A stretch of DNA of 64,000 nucleotides from Methylomonas sp. (GTDB taxonomy: Bacteria > Pseudomonadota > Gammaproteobacteria > Methylococcales > Methylomonadaceae), in assembly GCF_023228165.1 (NCBI RefSeq), contig NZ_JALOBS010000011.1, positions 1 through 64,000 of the forward strand, given 5' to 3'. The translations under genes were made by a program, and so were the position numbers. The notes under the pieces are model-generated. The model was not told where the DNA came from. It was given only the letters and a program-made list of their open reading frames with translations, and searched no databases. Shown here piece by piece: positions 59,532-64,000 of this stretch (within the stretch, counting starts at the first letter, position 1; the number at the start of each line of letters is the position of its first letter).

Positions 59532-60824
59532 ATGGCTGAGATATCCAGAAGACGTTTTTTACAAGTTATGACCGCTGGTGCGGGAGTGCTGAGCGGTTGT
59601 GAAAACGTGCGCCATAAAAATACAATGGCGAATGTGGTTGTGGTGGGAGGCGGTTTCGGCGGTGCTACAGCGGCGAAAACGCTGAGGAGCTTGGCGGCCG
59701 ATCTCAACATTACACTCATAGAGCCGAAAGCCGACTATATCACCTGCCCCGGCAGCAACTGGCTGTTTGCGGGCTTGACGAGTCTGCCGCAATTAACCGT
59801 CGACTATCTGGCTTTGAAACAACGTCACGGTATCCGCTTGGTCACTGATAGCGTTAAATCAATCGACCGCGATCGGCGCCGATTACGCCTGACCAGTGGG
59901 CAAGATTTGGCGTACGACCGTTTGATTTTGTCTCCCGGTATCGCCTTTCAATGGGATGCCATTTCCGGCTATACGGCCGCCATGGCGAATGTTTTTCCGC
60001 ATGCCTGGCAAGCGGGGACGCAAACAACATTATTAGTCAGGCAATTGCAGGCCATGCCGGCCGGCGGCGTGGTGTTAATCGTTGCTCCGCCGGACCCTTA
60101 CCGGTGCCCGCCTGGCCCGTATGAACGGGCTAGCATGATGGCCTATTGGTTAAAACAGCATAATCCGCGCGCAAAAATCATCATTCTCGATCCGAAGCGC
60201 GGTTTTTCCAAACAAGCTTTGTTCGAAGCGGGATGGCGGCAGCACTTTCGCTACGGTACAGCCGACAGCTTGATCGAATGGCATTCCCTGGCCGATAACC
60301 CTATCACACAGCTGGACGCGCAAACCCATACGGTAATCAGCGATTTTGGCGACCGTTTTAGAGGCGACGTACTGAATATTATTCCGGCTCAGACCGCCGC
60401 GACTTTGGCTAGCGAAGCGAGTTTAACCGATAAAAGCGGCTGGTGCCCGGTTAATCCACAGACCAGTCAATCCTTGTTTGACCCGTATATCCACGTCATT
60501 GGCGATGCGGCTCATTTTGCGCCTATCCCCAAATCGGCCTTTGCCGCCAACTCCGAAGCAAAAGCCTGTGCCATTGCCGTGTACAGTTTGCTTAATGAGC
60601 AAACTGCATCGACAGCAAACTGGCTAAATATCTGTTATAGCCTGATTACGCCCGAACACGGCATTTCCGTAGCCGGTATCTATGAACTGGACGGCGAACA
60701 TGCGGTTGCTGCGGTAAGAGAGGCGGGGGGTGTCAGTCAGGTCGGTTCTCCCGAGTTGCCGATATTGGAGGCGGATTATGCCCGATCGGCTTACCAAAGC
60801 TTGGTTAATAATTCGTTTCGGTAA
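59532..60824 (+). CDS. fccB: Flavocytochrome c sulfide dehydrogenase, flavoprotein subunit
   Basis: A 430-residue periplasmic FAD protein. Twin-arginine signal SRRRFLQVMTAGAGVLSGC, dinucleotide fold NVVVVGGGFGGATAAKTLRSL, and ITLIEPKADYITCPGSNWLFAGL. Candidate redox cysteines are CPPGPYERASMMAYWL (about 190) and SGWCPVNPQ (about 302), in the positions expected for the FccB active-site pair. The C-terminus carries the FAD-binding and pyridine-nucleotide-like segment IHVIGDAAHFAPIPKSAFAANSEAKACA. Sulfide oxidation to sulfur with electron transfer to the adjacent cytochrome is the expected reaction; sulfide:quinone oxidoreductase is the alternative. Confidence 0.87.
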   Translation: MAEISRRRFLQVMTAGAGVLSGCENVRHKNTMANVVVVGGGFGGATAAKTLRSLAADLNITLIEPKADYITCPGSNWLFAGLTSLPQLTVDYLALKQRHGIRLVTDSVKSIDRDRRRLRLTSGQDLAYDRLILSPGIAFQWDAISGYTAAMANVFPHAWQAGTQTTLLVRQLQAMPAGGVVLIVAPPDPYRCPPGPYERASMMAYWLKQHNPRAKIIILDPKRGFSKQALFEAGWRQHFRYGTADSLIEWHSLADNPITQLDAQTHTVISDFGDRFRGDVLNIIPAQTAATLASEASLTDKSGWCPVNPQTSQSLFDPYIHVIGDAAHFAPIPKSAFAANSEAKACAIAVYSLLNEQTASTANWLNICYSLITPEHGISVAGIYELDGEHAVAAVREAGGVSQVGSPELPILEADYARSAYQSLVNNSFR

Positions 60825-61027
60825 GATTCGGTTGAATTTAATTGTCGAGTTATCAAGGGTTTATAAGATGGTCTTTTTAACGGGTTTTAATTGTGCTTGT
60901 TTGCAATTGAAACTAAATAAGAAATGCAATTTTCATGCGAATTTCCCGAGCATTTGCAGATTCAATGGTCTGGAAACATAAAACCCCATGATACAATCGC
61001 AGCTGTTTATTTTTTCTGGTTGACTGA

Positions 61028-63322
61028 GTGAAAAAAAATCCGCTATTTCAAATACTTTTGCTGAGCATGTTGGCCGGCAAAGCTGCTCTTGCCAGCAGTT
61101 TTGTAGTTGAAGATATCCAGGTTAGAGGCTTACAACGGATTTCGGCGGGAACAGTTTTCAACTATTTACCGGTTACCGTGGGAGAAACCTTTTCCGAGGA
61201 GAAGCAAGGAGCGGCAATCAGAGCCTTGTTTAATACCGGTTTTTTTAAGGATATTATCCTGGAACGTGAAGGCGGGACGCTGGTCGTTAACGTCGTTGAA
61301 AGACCCTCGGTGGCCAAGATCGTTATAGAAGGCAACAAGGACATTAAAAAGGAAGATTTGGCCGATGCGCTTAAAAAGATCGGCCTGGCGGAAGGTAAGG
61401 TCTATAACAAACAAATCCTCGATAAAGTTGAGCAGGAATTACGGCGGCAATACTTTAGCCACGGTAAGTACGGGCTGAAAATCAAGACGGAAGTGACCGA
61501 GTTGACCCGTAACCGGGTGGGCATTCATATCGACATTGCCGAAGGTAAAGTCGCCAAGATTAAACAGATCAATATTGTAGGTAGTCGGGCGTTCAGCAAT
61601 GATGCCTTAAAAAAGGATTTCGAGCTCAGCACCACCAATTTTTTGTCGTTTTATTCCAAAGACGATCAATATTCCAAGCAAAAACTATCAGCCGATCTGG
61701 AAAAATTGCGCTCTTATTATCTGGATAGGGGCTACATAAACTTTTCCATCGAATCCACGCAAGTGGATATCACCGCCGATAAAAGAGAAATTTATATCAC
61801 TATTAACGTTAAGGAAGGCGACGTCTATACGCTGGAAAAAGTCAAACTTTCCGGTGAGTTAGTGGTGGAGCCCGAGGAATTGGTCAAACTGGTGAGGGTG
61901 GGGCCGGGCGAAATTTTTTCCCGCAAAAATGCCACAGAGACCTCCAAAGCTATTTCCGAACGGCTGGGCGATGAAGGTTATACCTTTGCCAACGTCAACA
62001 TGGTGCCGGAAATCAATGAATCAAACAAAACCGTGGTCATGACGTTTTTCGTCGATCCCGGCAAACGTGTATACGTGCGGCGGATTAATTTTAAAGGCAA
62101 CACCAAAACCCGCGACGAAGTCATGCGCCGTGAAATGCGGCAGATGGAATCCAGTTGGGCATCCAGCAGTAAAATCGAGCGCTCCAAAACCCGTTTGGAT
62201 CGCTTGGGTTACTTCGAAGAAGTGGGTGTGGAAACGCCGCCCGTGGTGGGTACCGCCGATCAGATCGACGTCAATTACTCGATCAAGGAAAAGGCCTCCG
62301 GTAATTTACAGGCCGGTGTCGGTTATTCGCAGGTGCAGGGCGTCATCTTTAACGCTAACGTTTCGCAGGATAATATTTTCGGTACCGGTAAGCGGGTTAA
62401 TTTTGCTTTTAATAACAGTAATATATTGACGCGCTATAACCTGGGTTTTCGCGATCCCTATTTCACCTTGGATGGCGTCAGCATGGGCTGGGATCTGGGC
62501 TATACCTCGCGTAACGGTTATCAAGCCAATATCTCCCGCTACAACACCAACGTCGCCAACGCTGGGTTTAATTTCGGGATTCCGTTGAATGAGTTCGATC
62601 AGCTGGGTTTCGATGTCGACTTTAAACAAACTGAAATTTCCGACACCAGCTTTTCGCCACAGGAAGTGGTCGATTTCATCAATAATAAAGGCGACAGTTT
62701 TCTGACCTTGTCCGGCGGTTTAGGCTGGACCCATGACACCATGAATAGGGCGGTGTTTGCCACCGATGGCGGACAGCAGCGGGTGTCCGTACTCGCTACC
62801 GTGCCGGGCAGTGATCTGCAATATTTTAAAGTCGGTTATAAGCAACAACATTATTTCCCTTTGTCCAGCGACTTTACCTTTCGGGTATTGGGCGAAGTGG
62901 CCTATGGTGACGGTTACGGCAGCACCAATGAGTTGCCGTTCTTCGAAAATTATTTCGGCGGCGGTCCCGGTTCGGTGCGTGGTTTTAGACAGAATACTCT
63001 CGGTCCTAGGGATACACCGCAAGCGGGTAGCGGACAGATCGCCAGACCGTTTGGCGGTTCCTCAAAAATATACGGCTCGGCGGAATTGTTTTTCCCGGTG
63101 CCTTTTTTAAGCGATGTTAAGTCGGTTCGTATCGGCACCTTTATGGACGCGGGTACCGTCAGCAAGGGTTGGCAAATTAACGACATGCGCTACTCGGCCG
63201 GTTTATCCGGGGAATGGTTATCGCCGTTTGGAGCCATCTCAGTGAGTGTCGCTCAACCCTTTAATTCCACTAGTGCCGATAACGTGCAAAGCTTCCAGTT
63301 TAACTTTGGCTCAGGATTTTAG
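61028..63322 (+). CDS. bamA: Outer membrane protein assembly factor BamA
   Basis: Central beta-barrel of the BAM complex. The 764 residues begin at a GTG (VKKNPLFQILLLSMLAGKAALASSF, signal peptide). Five POTRA domains follow (about 23-420; repeats of the form VEDIQVRGLQRISAGTVFNYLPVTVGE, IVIEGNKDIKKEDLADAL, IKQINIVGSRAFSNDALKKDF, LEKVKLSGELVVEPEELVKLV, VRRINFKGNTKTRDEVMRREM), then a 16-strand barrel with VRGF (GSVRGFRQNTLGPRD) and the C-terminal strand ending in Phe (QFNFGSGF). The usual upstream rseP is absent here: the preceding gene is fccB. Confidence 0.96.
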   Translation: MKKNPLFQILLLSMLAGKAALASSFVVEDIQVRGLQRISAGTVFNYLPVTVGETFSEEKQGAAIRALFNTGFFKDIILEREGGTLVVNVVERPSVAKIVIEGNKDIKKEDLADALKKIGLAEGKVYNKQILDKVEQELRRQYFSHGKYGLKIKTEVTELTRNRVGIHIDIAEGKVAKIKQINIVGSRAFSNDALKKDFELSTTNFLSFYSKDDQYSKQKLSADLEKLRSYYLDRGYINFSIESTQVDITADKREIYITINVKEGDVYTLEKVKLSGELVVEPEELVKLVRVGPGEIFSRKNATETSKAISERLGDEGYTFANVNMVPEINESNKTVVMTFFVDPGKRVYVRRINFKGNTKTRDEVMRREMRQMESSWASSSKIERSKTRLDRLGYFEEVGVETPPVVGTADQIDVNYSIKEKASGNLQAGVGYSQVQGVIFNANVSQDNIFGTGKRVNFAFNNSNILTRYNLGFRDPYFTLDGVSMGWDLGYTSRNGYQANISRYNTNVANAGFNFGIPLNEFDQLGFDVDFKQTEISDTSFSPQEVVDFINNKGDSFLTLSGGLGWTHDTMNRAVFATDGGQQRVSVLATVPGSDLQYFKVGYKQQHYFPLSSDFTFRVLGEVAYGDGYGSTNELPFFENYFGGGPGSVRGFRQNTLGPRDTPQAGSGQIARPFGGSSKIYGSAELFFPVPFLSDVKSVRIGTFMDAGTVSKGWQINDMRYSAGLSGEWLSPFGAISVSVAQPFNSTSADNVQSFQFNFGSGF

Positions 63323-63410
63323 TTTGGGCTACCCCGTTTATGCCTTATAATTTGGCGCAGTGTTTTGTTTTAAATCCCTCAAAAAATCTAACCCGGAGAT
63401 GGTTGTACTC

Positions 63411-63911
63411 ATGAAAAATAGAATTTCGTTGTTTTTAATGCTGATGTTGGTAGCCGGCGTGAGCCAAGCTGATCTTAAAATCGGTTTTGTCAACGTCGCC
63501 AAGGTATTGGAAAAGGCCCCACAAGCCGCTAAAGCTAAATCCCGGTTGGAAACAGAATTTAAACCACGTGATACGGCTTTGGTATCGCAACAGAAAGAAA
63601 TAAAAAGTCTGGAAGACCGTTTGAGCAGAGATGCGGCAGTCATGGGTGAAGAAGAGCGCCGCAGATTGGAAAAAGACATTGTCGACAAAAAAAGAGATGC
63701 CATGCGCGCCCAACAGGAGTTTAGCGAAGACTTTAATATGCGCAGAAATGAAGAGTTAGGCAATCTGCAAAAACGCATCGTTGAAGCGGTTAGAGCGTTG
63801 GCCAAGGAAGAGTCATTCGATTTGTTATTAACCGACGGCGTTATTTATGCAAACGATGATATCGATGTAACCAGCCGCGTTCAGCAAAAACTGGAAACAT
63901 TGTCCCAATAA
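63411..63911 (+). CDS. skp: Periplasmic chaperone Skp/OmpH
   Basis: A 166-residue chaperone that carries unfolded outer-membrane proteins to BAM. Start at the ATG at 63411 with a Sec signal (MKNRISLFLMLMLVAGVSQADL); the longer frame lacks a ribosome-binding site. Mature sequence begins LKIGFVNVAKVLEKAPQAAKAKSRLETEF, then long charged coiled-coil arms to about 130, and the ending LLLTDGVIYANDDIDVTSRVQQKLE is typical. It lies 88 bp after bamA, as in the canonical bamA-skp order. The lpxD gene normally next is not visible in the remaining 89 bp. Confidence 0.95.
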   Translation: MKNRISLFLMLMLVAGVSQADLKIGFVNVAKVLEKAPQAAKAKSRLETEFKPRDTALVSQQKEIKSLEDRLSRDAAVMGEEERRRLEKDIVDKKRDAMRAQQEFSEDFNMRRNEELGNLQKRIVEAVRALAKEESFDLLLTDGVIYANDDIDVTSRVQQKLETLSQ

Positions 63912-63948
63912 GTTTTATGCTTCGTTTTCAAACGATTCAAATTTGTCT

Positions 63949-63973
63949 GGATGTCAGCCCGCGGTTGACATCC
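63949..63973. terminator. Hairpin downstream of skp
   Basis: GGATGTCA and TGACATCC form an 8-bp stem around loop GCCCGCGGT, followed by TTCTCC. It lies 37 bp after the skp stop and could terminate bamA-skp transcription or be the tip of a mobile or repeat element that begins at the window edge. Confidence 0.4.
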
Positions 63974-64000
63974 TTCTCCTCGCATGCGAACAAACATGAC

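Overview
This window reads as a gammaproteobacterial chromosome. The housekeeping order is typical: bamE/fur, lolCD, comEC, glnS, rpoH, prmB-aroC, exbBD-lpxK-ycaR-kdsB, rmlBDAC, ispH, rnr-rlmB and bamA-skp. LPS and outer-membrane assembly genes show a Gram-negative cell, and a flavocytochrome c sulfide dehydrogenase pair suggests oxidation of reduced sulfur. The gene families resemble Methylococcales such as Methylomonas, but no methane-oxidation gene is in view, so that placement is inference.

Layout. 1-487: end of an IS21-family element with a frameshifted istA. 488-1019: no recognisable gene. 1020-9135: divergent bamE and fur-lolC-lolD, an orphan gene, DUF2062, PepSY and comEC. 9145-14139 (minus strand): glnS, a fructosamine-kinase gene with an in-frame amber codon, then OmpA-like, V4R and two Roadblock/LC7 genes that look like a small signalling cassette. 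14306-15221: rpoH, preceded by a perfect CIRCE (HrcA operator). 15279-15363: tRNA-Leu(CAA).

15341-26124 is an integrated element of about 10.8 kb at the 3' end of tRNA-Leu. It is bounded by near-identical 97/98-bp direct repeats and carries paired GTTACC hexamers inside both ends. Its backbone is a P4-type integrase, an AlpA-like regulator, a CHC2 zinc-finger protein and an SF3 helicase. No capsid, terminase or conjugation gene is present, so it resembles a phage-satellite-like or cryptic element. Its cargo is a HExxH metallopeptidase-like gene, a PIN/antitoxin pair and a single-chain type IIG restriction-modification enzyme.

26125-29470 is a gene graveyard. It begins with a probable free-standing RNA of about 185 nt that has its own promoter and terminator. 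Remnants follow: an unknown gene, a YgjP-type metallopeptidase with a stop codon, a sliver of hsdM, a helical-repeat protein fused at its end to hsdM, istB, and the N-terminus of a second tyrosine integrase just downstream of tRNA-Ser(GGA). It looks like the remains of a second island that once sat at tRNA-Ser and carried a type I restriction locus.

29474-64000 is mostly core genome: M20 hydrolase, HDOD protein, prmB-aroC-MFS, the exbBD-lpxK-ycaR-kdsB operon, a two-copy REP (BIME), GNAT, a receiver-TPR protein with a soluble histidine kinase, dTDP-rhamnose synthesis, a U32 tRNA-modification protein, rraA, ispH, rhodanese, hslR, a large lipoprotein with a DUF748/AsmA-like protein, rnr-rlmB-fccAB, and bamA-skp at the right edge.
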